64,000 bases of DNA. It comes from Borreliella chilensis. GTDB taxonomy: Bacteria; Spirochaetota; Spirochaetia; Borreliales; Borreliaceae. Where the stretch lies: contig CP009910.1 of assembly GCA_000808095.1 (NCBI GenBank), positions 62,001-126,000 of the forward strand, in the 5' to 3' direction. Numbering within the stretch: position 1 is the first letter of the stretch; the number at the start of each line of letters is the position of its first letter. Shown here piece after piece: positions 1 to 8,306 of this stretch. The translations under genes and the position numbers were made by a program. Under the pieces are notes generated by a model that worked only from the letters and a program-made list of their open reading frames with translations, made no database searches and had not been told where the DNA came from.

Positions 1-119
1 TTATACCTTTCATGAGAATATTCACTAAAATGGGGATCATAACCTGCTACTAAATAAGCACCAATCCCGTTATCTCTCATATAATCTCTAAGCAAAGTTA
101 TTCTTCTATTAATATCCAA
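1..119 (-). CDS. Xaa-Pro aminopeptidase family (M24) protein, N-terminal 39 codons only
   Basis: Only the 5' end lies in the window; the gene runs off the left edge. The reading frame starts at a TTG (119-117) placed 6 bases after a good AAAGGGG ribosome binding site (132-126). An in-frame ATG is 13 codons further in. The residues (DINRRITLLRDYMRDNGI, then AYLVAGYDPHFSEY) match the creatinase-type N-terminal domain that precedes the pita-bread peptidase fold in aminopeptidase P, which removes N-terminal residues before proline. The catalytic metal-binding half is outside the window, so activity cannot be judged. It is divergent from the HAD gene at 233. Confidence 0.7.
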   Translation of the reverse strand, partial: MDINRRITLLRDYMRDNGIGAYLVAGYDPHFSEYSHERY

Positions 120-171
120 AAAATTCCCCTTTATCCAACCCTACTAATACTAGTATACCAAATAATTTCAA

Positions 172-200
172 TTTAAAAAAAATTTTTTATTTGATATAAT
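172..200 (+). promoter_or_regulatory. Putative promoter for the HAD phosphatase gene
   Basis: A consensus -10 hexamer TATAAT lies at 195-200, 32 bases before the start codon at 233. At the expected 17-base spacing (172-177) there is only a weak TTTAAA. An AAAGGA ribosome binding site follows at 221-226. Confidence 0.5.
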
Positions 201-232
201 TTAGCTTAAAATTAACTCCTAAAGGATAAGGT

Positions 233-1126
233 ATGAAAAATATTAAAGCAGTCGCCTCTGATCTTGATGGCACTCTTTTACTTTCAAAAAGCTATATTGG
301 AGCCTTTACAGAACTTGTAATTAAAAAACTAATAAAAGAAAAAAAGAAATTCATAATAGCAACAGGAAGGAGCAAGAATGAAATAACTCAACTTACAAAA
401 AAAATAGATCAGCTGCAAGTTTCATTTTTCATTACGTTAAACGGAGCAAAAGTTTACGACCAAGAGTGGAAATTAATAAAAAGCCATAATTTATCTCCTG
501 AGGTTGTAAAAAAAATTTTAAATTTAAGGGACGAAAAATATACTCACATACCTCATTTTTTACATAAAGCAGATCAACACGACGACCAATTAAATATTGA
601 CATCAAAACCAAAATTGCAATTGACAAATGTCAAAAATCTACAAGAAAATCTAATAGCTACTTAAGACATGAAATAGTTAGCCCAATTAATAAAATTCAA
701 GAAATTAAAGACTTTAGCAAGCTTAAAAATTTTGAAAATGTTGCAAAAATAATATTATTTGGCAGAGAAGAAAATTTAATAGAATATGAAGCAATGATCT
801 TAGATAAAAATAAAGGAGAAATAAATGCATATCTTTCTACTCCAAATTCATTAGAAATAGTAGATCATAAAGTATCAAAAGGAAATGCATTAAAAGAAGT
901 TCTAAAAAGTATTAATATTGATTTAAGCGAAACCATGGCTTTCGGCGATGGATTTAATGATACTGACATGCTAGAAAATGTAAAAAAGGGATTACTAATG
1001 GGAAATGCAAATTATAGATTAAAGGTAATGCTACCTTACTTAGAAGTAATAGGAACAAACGATGAAGAAGCTGTTGCAAATTACATTAATGAAAATGTTT
1101 TAGAAGAACCTATCCAGGAGGAATAA
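233..1126 (+). CDS. Cof-type HAD-superfamily phosphatase
   Basis: This is a 297-residue Cof/HAD-IIB hydrolase, a family of cytoplasmic phosphatases acting on sugar phosphates, nucleotides or PLP. Motif I, DLDGT, is near residue 10 and holds the nucleophilic and acid/base aspartates. Motif II is the TGR after residue 40. Motif IV, GDGFNDTDM, lies near residue 238 and binds magnesium. The large middle segment (about 85-200) is the C2B cap that sets substrate choice. The length fits the family. The stop codon is followed immediately by the ATG of the next gene, so the two are surely co-transcribed. The substrate cannot be predicted. Confidence 0.88.
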   Translation: MKNIKAVASDLDGTLLLSKSYIGAFTELVIKKLIKEKKKFIIATGRSKNEITQLTKKIDQLQVSFFITLNGAKVYDQEWKLIKSHNLSPEVVKKILNLRDEKYTHIPHFLHKADQHDDQLNIDIKTKIAIDKCQKSTRKSNSYLRHEIVSPINKIQEIKDFSKLKNFENVAKIILFGREENLIEYEAMILDKNKGEINAYLSTPNSLEIVDHKVSKGNALKEVLKSINIDLSETMAFGDGFNDTDMLENVKKGLLMGNANYRLKVMLPYLEVIGTNDEEAVANYINENVLEEPIQEE

Positions 1127-2365
1127 ATGGAGCAAGATTTAATAAAATACGCAGAACTTATAATTTTAAAAGGAATTAATTTACAAAAAAATCAATGTGT
1201 TTTAATTCAAGGCTCAATTGAAAATTACAATTTTTTAAAAATATTAGCAAAAAAAGCTTATGAGCATGGGGCCAAATATGTAAAGCTAAATATTAAAGAC
1301 ATTGATATTTTAAAATCAAGATTAAAATTCTCAGAAGAGAAAAGCTTGGAATTTATTCCAAATGCCGAAAAGAATTTTTTAGAAGAAATGATTCAAGACA
1401 AATGGGCGAGAATAAACGTAGATGATACAGAAAATCTTGAAGCTCTAAAAGAAAACATCAGTAAAAAAATGTCAATTTATCAAAAAGCCTTAAATCTAGC
1501 AAGCAAAAACTTATCGCAAGCAATAATGAGCAACGAAATAGCTTGGTGTGTTGTTTGTGCTCCAGGTCCAAAATGGGCTTCTAAAGTTTTAAATAAAAAA
1601 GAAGACAATAAAACTTTAGAAGAATTTTTCAAAATCCAAAAGAAAATAATGCTACTTGATACAGAAAATCCAATAAAAGAATGGGAATCCCATGGGGAAA
1701 AACTCCACAAAAGATGCAAAGCATTAAATGAGCTTAATCTAGAAAAGGTGATTTTTAAAAATGAAAAAACAAACTTGGAAGTGTATCTACTTGAAACCTC
1801 TCTATGGACAGGTGGAAGCGAAAAAATCAAAGGAACAGAAATAGAATTCAATGCTAATATGCCAACAGAAGAAGTTTTTACAACTCCAAACTATAAAAAA
1901 ACACAAGGCATTGTGTATGCCACCCGTCCTGTGATGGTACTCGGAACACTAATATCTGGAATATGGTTAAAATTCGAAAACGGAAAAGTCGTTGACTTTG
2001 GCTGCAACGATGAAAAACACAAAAAGATATTAAAATCACACATTGAAACCGATACTCAAGCAAAATATATAGGAGAAGTAGCACTAGTTGACAGCAGTTC
2101 GCCTATTTATCAAAGCAATCTTATTTTTTACAGCATACTATACGACGAGAATGCAAGTTGCCACATAGCACTGGGGGCTGCATATCCATCCTGCTTAAGC
2201 AACGAAGAAGCTCTAAAAACTGACATCGATAAATTAACTTATGGATGCAACGTTTCATTAATACATACAGATTTAATGATTGGAAGCAATGACATGAATG
2301 TAATTGGTGTAGATAAAAACGGGAAAGAACACACAATAATAAAAGCTGGCAAATTTACAATATAA
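1127..2365 (+). CDS. M29-family metal-dependent aminopeptidase
   Basis: The 412 residues match the M29 thermophilic aminopeptidase family (AmpS/PepS/aminopeptidase T), two-metal exopeptidases that trim N-terminal residues from peptides in the cytoplasm. Expected ligand segments are visible in order: NMPTEEVFTTP (Glu, about 245), GEVALVD (Glu, about 316), DENASCHIALGAAY (His and Tyr, about 340-353) and HTDLMIG (His, Asp, about 383-389). The start directly abuts the previous stop, with a strong AGGAGG inside the upstream gene. The role is likely amino-acid recovery from imported peptides, important for an amino-acid auxotroph; that is inference. Confidence 0.9.
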   Translation: MEQDLIKYAELIILKGINLQKNQCVLIQGSIENYNFLKILAKKAYEHGAKYVKLNIKDIDILKSRLKFSEEKSLEFIPNAEKNFLEEMIQDKWARINVDDTENLEALKENISKKMSIYQKALNLASKNLSQAIMSNEIAWCVVCAPGPKWASKVLNKKEDNKTLEEFFKIQKKIMLLDTENPIKEWESHGEKLHKRCKALNELNLEKVIFKNEKTNLEVYLLETSLWTGGSEKIKGTEIEFNANMPTEEVFTTPNYKKTQGIVYATRPVMVLGTLISGIWLKFENGKVVDFGCNDEKHKKILKSHIETDTQAKYIGEVALVDSSSPIYQSNLIFYSILYDENASCHIALGAAYPSCLSNEEALKTDIDKLTYGCNVSLIHTDLMIGSNDMNVIGVDKNGKEHTIIKAGKFTI

Positions 2366-2379
2366 AAGGGGGTTTAATA

Positions 2380-2841
2380 ATGATAAGAGCATTGTTTGCC
2401 AATGATCTTTTTTTATCTTGTCTTGTATCAGGAATTTCTGCCCAAGTAATTAAATACAGTATCCAAACTGTAAAAACAAGACAGTTAAAATTAACTCCAA
2501 CGCATCTTCTAAAAAATATCTTTCTAGAAACAGGAGGTATGCCAAGCAGCCATTCATCAACAGTCACTGCTCTTTCAACTTCAATTGCACTAACTGAAGG
2601 AATAAGTACAAGCTTTATCATAGCTCTTGCCTTTGCCCTTATTACAATAAGAGATTCTTTTGGCGTAAGATATATGTCTGGAGTGCAAGCAGAATATCTA
2701 AATGCATTATCAGAAAAATTAAAAAAAGAAATAAACATTGACACAACAAAAATAAAAGTAGTAAAAGGACACAAAAAGAAAGAGGTTCTAACTGGCATAA
2801 TAATAGGAATAGCTTCTGCATATCTTGTATGCTATTTATAA
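2380..2841 (+). CDS. DUF212 / divergent PAP2-family membrane protein
   Basis: A 153-residue protein with the hallmarks of the divergent PAP2 (DUF212) family: GGMPSSHSS near residue 52, RDSFGVRYMSG near 88-98 and KGHKKKEVLTGI near 129-140. These resemble the phosphatase motifs of PAP2 lipid phosphatases, so an acid-phosphatase-like activity on a membrane substrate is possible, but the family is not well characterised. There are about four hydrophobic segments. It starts 14 bases after the aminopeptidase with a GGGGG ribosome binding site. Confidence 0.8.
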   Translation: MIRALFANDLFLSCLVSGISAQVIKYSIQTVKTRQLKLTPTHLLKNIFLETGGMPSSHSSTVTALSTSIALTEGISTSFIIALAFALITIRDSFGVRYMSGVQAEYLNALSEKLKKEINIDTTKIKVVKGHKKKEVLTGIIIGIASAYLVCYL

Positions 2842-2857
2842 CATAGGGGAAAAGTCA

Positions 2858-4330
2858 ATGGTACGTTTTTTAAGTTTTTTGTGCCTAACCACAACAATGC
2901 TACTTATCAATTCCTGCGACATGGCTCAATTTGGAGACTACAAGCCCTTATACTTTAAAAATGAAGTCGATTTAAAAACAGCTAATGAATATTTAAATTC
3001 GCTAGGATACAAAACAATATCAGAATACACAACAAAAATTAACATTTTAGACTTTCCCGAAAATAAAAGCATCACAATACACGAGGCAAAAAATCTTAAC
3101 AATCTTGACCTGAGAAAAAATACATTTTTAAAAAAACTTCCCAATCTTTTCAACATAGAACACAAAAAACTTCTTTATGTTGAAAATAAATTCAAAACTA
3201 TAAATTTCAAAAAACTAAAAAAAGATCTAAATATTAATGTTGAGATGCATTCTCTTGACTACAAAACAAAAATTAATTCTGTCTCCAGCGTAACATTTCT
3301 AATCATAACAACTTTATTAATCTTTTTAGAACCAGCAAACTCTATATTTATTTTGATTTTTTTATTAATTTCATCTTTTACTTTCATGATAAGTAAAGAA
3401 GTAATATATTTTTATCCATTTACAATACTCTCTTATTTGTTATTTTCAATAATCAATAATTTTAACAAAAATTACAGTAAAATATATTTAAAAGATATAA
3501 GTTTTTTAACACTAATAAAAAAAATAAAATACTTATTATATTTATTTATATTCATAACTATATACTTCATTGCAATCATAACCTTCTTTACTACAAATAT
3601 TGATCCAACTTTTGTTGCATTTGTTGCAATACCGACCCTTTGCATTTTCTTAATTTTCAGCTGGATCAAAACAGAAAGCAATTTTAAAGAAACATTCTTA
3701 TTCCCAATAGAAATTAAAGAGGGAAAAAAAGAAGAAAGAAAAGCTTTAAAATCAAAAATAGCGATACACTTGATGCTATTTACACTCTCACTAATTCCAT
3801 TTATTTATTCAAGCTATATGCTAAATTCTCACACAAATACCAACTACCTTTACAGCAAAAAATTAAGTTATTTTGATTTTTTAAATCCTAACAACATTTA
3901 TATAATGTTGGGATATAATAAAAACATGCCTAACATTGTAGGATACCTATCTCACATTCTCTATCAAAACGAACTAAAATACAATATAACTGCTAAATAT
4001 GGGAAAATGCCTAAAGATATAAAAGAAAATTACTTTGAAGTCAAAACCGATAAAATAGAAATTAATCCCAAAACTGTTTACAGGGTAAACAAATCATTTA
4101 TTGATGAAACTCTTAAAAAGGATCTTGCAAGTCTGTTTTTAAAAAATAAAACCCCAATCATAATATATAAAGAAAACAGCAATAATATCAACATAGATAA
4201 AGCAAATTACAAAATACTCTTCTTATTTTCTTTGCCTTTCCTTGTATTACTATTCCTATTTAAAACAATAAGATTTACAATTCTTTTAAACATAAATGAA
4301 AAAACCTATAAAAAATATATTCAAGGATAA
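2858..4330 (+). CDS. Putative lipoprotein with multiple membrane segments, unknown function
   Basis: I do not recognise this 490-residue product. The reading frame opens at 2825, inside the previous gene, but the ATG at 2858 has a GGGGAAAA ribosome binding site just upstream and gives a proper N-terminus. That N-terminus has a short charged start, a hydrophobic stretch and LLINSC, a plausible spirochaete lipobox with the Cys near residue 20. Residues 20-135 are hydrophilic with leucine/asparagine-rich stretches. At least five hydrophobic segments follow (about 140-260 and 305-330), then a soluble part, then a final helix near 450-470. It lies immediately upstream of the Rnf-like genes at 4338 and 6653 and probably works with them. 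A lipid anchor plus many helices is unusual, so the lipobox may be fortuitous. Confidence 0.6.
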   Translation: MVRFLSFLCLTTTMLLINSCDMAQFGDYKPLYFKNEVDLKTANEYLNSLGYKTISEYTTKINILDFPENKSITIHEAKNLNNLDLRKNTFLKKLPNLFNIEHKKLLYVENKFKTINFKKLKKDLNINVEMHSLDYKTKINSVSSVTFLIITTLLIFLEPANSIFILIFLLISSFTFMISKEVIYFYPFTILSYLLFSIINNFNKNYSKIYLKDISFLTLIKKIKYLLYLFIFITIYFIAIITFFTTNIDPTFVAFVAIPTLCIFLIFSWIKTESNFKETFLFPIEIKEGKKEERKALKSKIAIHLMLFTLSLIPFIYSSYMLNSHTNTNYLYSKKLSYFDFLNPNNIYIMLGYNKNMPNIVGYLSHILYQNELKYNITAKYGKMPKDIKENYFEVKTDKIEINPKTVYRVNKSFIDETLKKDLASLFLKNKTPIIIYKENSNNINIDKANYKILFLFSLPFLVLLFLFKTIRFTILLNINEKTYKKYIQG

Positions 4331-4337
4331 ATAGCTA

Positions 4338-6656
4338 ATGCTAGACTTAGAAAAAACAAAAACAATTTTTAAAAAATATAATAAATACGGAGTAAACATA
4401 GACGAGATTCAAATACCTGAATATGCCTTAATACCTCTTGAAACAGAAAATTCAAAATCTATAATATATATAATTGAAAAACAAAAAATAGAAGAAAATC
4501 AAATATTATCAAAAAACTTCAACATAGAATTACACACATACTCTCCAATATCTGGAATAGTAGAAAAAATATACACAGCCAACTTTCCAGATGGTAAGGA
4601 ATTAAAATCAGCATTAATCAAATTCCAAGGAAAAATAACAACCGAAAAAAAAATAATCGAAGACGAAATCTCAAGAGAAAAAACTTTAGCAAAATTAATT
4701 CAACTGGGAATTCCTTGGTTTAATGAAAATTCATTATTTCAATTCATAAACAAATGCAAAAAAATAGACAAAATGATTTTATTAACAAACGGAAAAGATG
4801 TGTTTACAAATATTTCAGAAGCACTAATGGCAGAAAAATTAGAAGAAATTCTTTCGGGATTCCAAATAATCGACAAAATATTTAAATTCAAAGAAATAAT
4901 AATAATATCAAATAAAAGCAAATTGAAAAAAGAATTTGAAAAATTAAATATTTTCAACAACAGAAAAATTAAAATTAAATCTTTAGAAAATGCATATCCT
5001 TATACAAATCACGAAATGATAATGCACTTTTTATATAACAACAAAAATACAAAAGATGACATAAACCCCAATAAAAACATTTTATTAGCAAATATTGAAG
5101 ATTTATACAATGCCAATCTTGTCATAAAAAATAATAATCCTTATAAAGAAAAATTTATAGCTATAAATGGAAATAAAAAAATAAAAAATCGAATACTCAA
5201 AGTAAAACTTGGGACCTCTTTTAGCCAAATAATAAATGAAAAAATTGATACAAAAAAATATGAAATTTTCTTAAACAACCCAGCTAACAAAATAAAAATT
5301 GCGACATTAAATGTACCAGTAACAAGAGATATTTATAGTCTTACCATATTAAAGAAAAAATCAATATATGACAAAATTAAGGCGTTATTTATATCCAGCT
5401 TCTCAGCATTACAAATGGAAGATATTATTTTCTCATATTTAAAGAATGAAAAAAAAAATGATAACAGCAAATTAAAAATCTTTAAATATACAGACAAAGA
5501 AGTAGAAGAAGAAATACATAAAGTTCAAAAAGAAATCAAAGGCAAAATTCTAAATGAAAATTTAATAAATGGGGTCATATACACTGAAAACAATTTAAAA
5601 GATATATACCTTGCTATCATATTCTCACTATTGCCTAGCCTAATATTTTCCTTCATAAATAACACAAAATTCATGACAGACACTTTACTACTAGTATTTA
5701 TCAGTGTGGTAATCTATATTCCAATAATGCTAAAAATTAATTACAAATGTTTGTCCTTTTTTGTTTACAGCGCCTTAATGACAAGCATTATATTACCTTT
5801 AAACCTAGAAATTGCACTAAAAATAACCTCTTTATTATTTACTTTTTTAGTATTCTTTTACTTTTTCAGACTATCAGCATTTTTAGTAAACCCCATATTG
5901 ATTTCTTTTATATTTTTTGTATTAAATTTTCCACTAAGTTTTAAGCAAACCTATCAAGAAGAGCTTAAAGCACCAATGTCAACAATCCCAACCTGGAACA
6001 AAATAGTTGACATAAATTCAAACATAAAAAATTTAAAAAGTTTGAATACCTTCACAAGATATGAAAGTAAAAAAATAGATGCAATTGAAAACTTTATAAA
6101 TAAAAACATTTTTTCCGTTTTCAACATAATTGTTACAAGATTCCATATTGAAAGTCTTTTTGGGGTTAATAATGAAAAAAAAATATCTCCTATTTTGCTT
6201 TATTTTGGACTCTTGTTAATAGTTGGCAAATATATAATTAATAAATTAATACCACTATCATTTTATATAAGCTTGATGACAGTCTCATACACAACACAAA
6301 ACATAGGAACTCTAAGCCACATCAGCTCAGATATGTTAACACTACTCATTTCTCCAATTCCAATGCTCTTAATATTTACAATAGCAACAGAAGTTCAAAT
6401 AGCACCCCACTTCAAATTTGAGCAAATACTCTACGGATCACTCTTAGCATTTGCATACTTTTTAACATTAAGCTTTATTCCATTTGAAACTTTATCGATA
6501 ATAATATCTATTTTTATCTTACAAGCAAGTTCAAACTTGATAAAAAAGTATAGCTTAACCTTCAAAATTAAAAAAATAATGCATTTTTTAAAAACAAACA
6601 AAGAAAAAGCACTAAAAATTCCTTTAGAAAATGAAAAGGATATAATTAAATTATGA
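4338..6656 (+). CDS. RnfC-like/RnfD-like fusion membrane protein lacking cofactor motifs
   Basis: This 772-residue protein is usually called hypothetical. I read it as two Rnf-complex halves. Residues about 25-100 resemble the RnfC barrel-sandwich (ALIPLE, then YSPISGIVEKI). Residues 110-300 follow the RnfC nucleotide-binding core (MILLTNGKDVF, then MAEKLEEILSGFQIIDK). From about 421 there are 8-10 hydrophobic segments patterned like RnfD/NqrB, with LVNPILISF near 520 and IATEVQIAPHFKFEQILYG near 690, where RnfD has a MATDPVTSP...G motif. What is missing matters: there is no ferredoxin-type CxxCxxC, the glycine-rich GGAGFPT loop is absent (LGIPWFNE instead), and the flavin-attachment SGAT is replaced around MSTIPTW. 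The homology is by eye, not by search. The gene overlaps the next by ATGA. Confidence 0.6.
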   Translation: MLDLEKTKTIFKKYNKYGVNIDEIQIPEYALIPLETENSKSIIYIIEKQKIEENQILSKNFNIELHTYSPISGIVEKIYTANFPDGKELKSALIKFQGKITTEKKIIEDEISREKTLAKLIQLGIPWFNENSLFQFINKCKKIDKMILLTNGKDVFTNISEALMAEKLEEILSGFQIIDKIFKFKEIIIISNKSKLKKEFEKLNIFNNRKIKIKSLENAYPYTNHEMIMHFLYNNKNTKDDINPNKNILLANIEDLYNANLVIKNNNPYKEKFIAINGNKKIKNRILKVKLGTSFSQIINEKIDTKKYEIFLNNPANKIKIATLNVPVTRDIYSLTILKKKSIYDKIKALFISSFSALQMEDIIFSYLKNEKKNDNSKLKIFKYTDKEVEEEIHKVQKEIKGKILNENLINGVIYTENNLKDIYLAIIFSLLPSLIFSFINNTKFMTDTLLLVFISVVIYIPIMLKINYKCLSFFVYSALMTSIILPLNLEIALKITSLLFTFLVFFYFFRLSAFLVNPILISFIFFVLNFPLSFKQTYQEELKAPMSTIPTWNKIVDINSNIKNLKSLNTFTRYESKKIDAIENFINKNIFSVFNIIVTRFHIESLFGVNNEKKISPILLYFGLLLIVGKYIINKLIPLSFYISLMTVSYTTQNIGTLSHISSDMLTLLISPIPMLLIFTIATEVQIAPHFKFEQILYGSLLAFAYFLTLSFIPFETLSIIISIFILQASSNLIKKYSLTFKIKKIMHFLKTNKEKALKIPLENEKDIIKL

Positions 6657-7213
6657 TTAATAACTTGATAACATGCTTGATTATTAATAACTTAACTTTA
6701 ATACACTTTATTGGATTTGAAGACATAAAAATAAAAAATAATGCAATCTTAATAAAGAAATACATAATAATAACAACTACTTCTTTATTAATATATTCAA
6801 TATCATTTTATCTATACAAACTGCTTTTAAAAAACAATTTATTGTTCTTAATGCCAATTTTTTATGTAATTTTAATTTATGGATTGATATTGTCATTTAA
6901 AGTACTAAATGACATATTTATTGTTTACAACAAAAAATCAAATTATTCAAACGATTTCATGCTTTCAAATAGCAGCTTAATTGCAATAACATTTTTTGCA
7001 CTTGATAAGAATAACGGATTTTTTGAAGGACTAGAAATACTTATTTTGTCTGTGCTTGGAATACTCATAGCTTTAATGGCAATAACATCAATAAAAAAAA
7101 CCTTTGATAAAAAACCTAAAATCAATATATTGGAAAACGAACCAATATATTTTTTTATAATATTTATTTTATCTTTAATTCCAAATATAATTATATTAAT
7201 ATACAATCAATAA
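6653..7213 (+). CDS. RnfA/RnfE-like (NqrD/E-like) integral membrane protein
   Basis: A 186-residue, roughly six-helix protein. Its layout resembles RnfA/RnfE: an N-terminal NNLTLIHFIGFEDIKIK where family members have NN-x-VL-x-x-x-LG-x-CP, a central SNSSLIAITFFALD where they have TTNC-A-x-LG, and a final helix after ENEPIYFF. The two intramembrane cysteines that hold iron in RnfA/E and NqrD/E are absent; the only Cys is at residue 8. The start codon overlaps the stop of the upstream RnfC/D-like gene (ATGA), so the two are translationally coupled. It may be one membrane subunit of a redox-inactive, Rnf-derived complex. An unrelated small membrane protein cannot be excluded. Confidence 0.55.
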   Translation: MINNLITCLIINNLTLIHFIGFEDIKIKNNAILIKKYIIITTTSLLIYSISFYLYKLLLKNNLLFLMPIFYVILIYGLILSFKVLNDIFIVYNKKSNYSNDFMLSNSSLIAITFFALDKNNGFFEGLEILILSVLGILIALMAITSIKKTFDKKPKINILENEPIYFFIIFILSLIPNIIILIYNQ

Positions 7214-7228
7214 TAGCGAGAACTAAAA

Positions 7229-8306
7229 ATGAAAGAAAAAATAAGTACATTGTTAAAACAAGCTGAAAGCATTTGGAGGAAGCTTTGACAAAAAAGAAAT
7301 TCAAGCTGAAATCGAAAAATACGAAAAAGAAATAAACCAGAAAAACTTTTGGAATGATAATAGAAGAGCTCAAGAAGTCATTAAAGCCCAAAGTATCTTA
7401 AAAAGCAAAATTTATCCATGGGAAGAATTGATAAACAAAATCAAAGACTTAAGCGATCTGTATGAAATTATTGAAAACGAAAAAGATGCTAGCAGCTTAG
7501 AAATCGAATTTAATGTACTTGAAAAACAGTACAAAGATTTGCTCACAATTTCTTACTTTAAAGAAGAACTAGACGTAAACAACGCTTTTTTGACTATTCA
7601 TTCTGGAGCTGGAGGCACTGAAGCATGCGACTGGGTTACGATGCTTTACAGAATGTACTCAAGATATGCTGAGAGAAAAAAATATAAAACAGAACTTGTT
7701 GATTTGCTTGAATCAGAAGGCGGAATTAAATCTGTTACAATAGAAGTCAAAGGTGAATATGCTTATGGAATGTTAAAAAGTGAAGTCGGCATACATCGTC
7801 TTATAAGAATTTCTCCATTTGATGCTGCTAAGAAAAGACATACCTCTTTTGCATCAGTATTTGTTGATCCTGTTATTGATGAAAAAATCGAAATAATAAT
7901 TAAACCAGAAGATATAAGAATTGATACATATAGAGCATCAGGGGCCGGAGGACAACATGTCAACAAAACATCCTCTGCTGTAAGAATAACCCACATTGAA
8001 ACAGGAATAGTAACTCAATCTCAAAGCGACCGAAGCCAACACAAAAATAAAGACATGGCAATGAAAGTTTTAAAATCAAGACTTTATGAATACTACAAAA
8101 ACAAAGAAGATGAAAAAAATAAATCCAAGCAAGACACAAAAAAAGAAATCTCTTGGGGTAACCAAATAAGGTCTTATGTATTTCAACCTTACAATTTAGT
8201 AAAAGATCACAGAACAAAATTTGAAAATTCAAACATCACTTCAGTTATGGATGGCAATATAGATAATTTCATAGAAGAGTATTTAAAATGGAAAAGTTTA
8301 AACTAA
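7229..8306 (+). CDS. prfB: Peptide chain release factor 2, expressed by programmed +1 frameshift
   Basis: RF2 terminates translation at UGA and UAA. A zero frame starts at ATG 7229 (MKEKISTLLKQAESIWRKL) and hits TGA at 7286-7288. Slipping +1 after CTT continues as DKKEIQAEIEKYEKEI and runs unbroken to 8306, giving 19 + 339 = 358 residues, normal for RF2. Without the shift the N-terminal helical domain would be lost, so an ATG at 7428 is not the real start. The peptidyl-hydrolysis motif GGQ is in SGAGGQHVNKTSSAVR. The RF2 tripeptide anticodon region (SPF, in IRISPFDAAKKRHTS) is present just before it. Production should be autoregulated: scarce RF2 slows reading of the UGA and favours the shift. 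Confidence 0.95.
7275..7289 (+). promoter_or_regulatory. prfB: Programmed +1 ribosomal frameshift signal in prfB
   Basis: The arrangement is GGAGG (7275-7279), three bases, CTT (7283-7285), TGA (7286-7288), C (7289). It matches the classic prfB signal: an internal Shine-Dalgarno exactly 3 bases before the slippery CUU, an in-frame UGA and a following C that weakens termination. The peptidyl tRNA-Leu slips from CUU to UUU and decoding resumes at GAC (7287-7289). Confidence 0.95.

Noticed and set aside
1480..1851. 123-codon minus-strand frame opposite the M29 aminopeptidase
   Set aside because: Shadow of a clearly conserved enzyme; no start signal and no recognisable protein.
7229..7428. prfB as a frameshifted pseudogene
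   Set aside because: The break coincides exactly with the conserved Shine-Dalgarno/CTT-TGA-C recoding signal, and both frames encode family-typical RF2 sequence.
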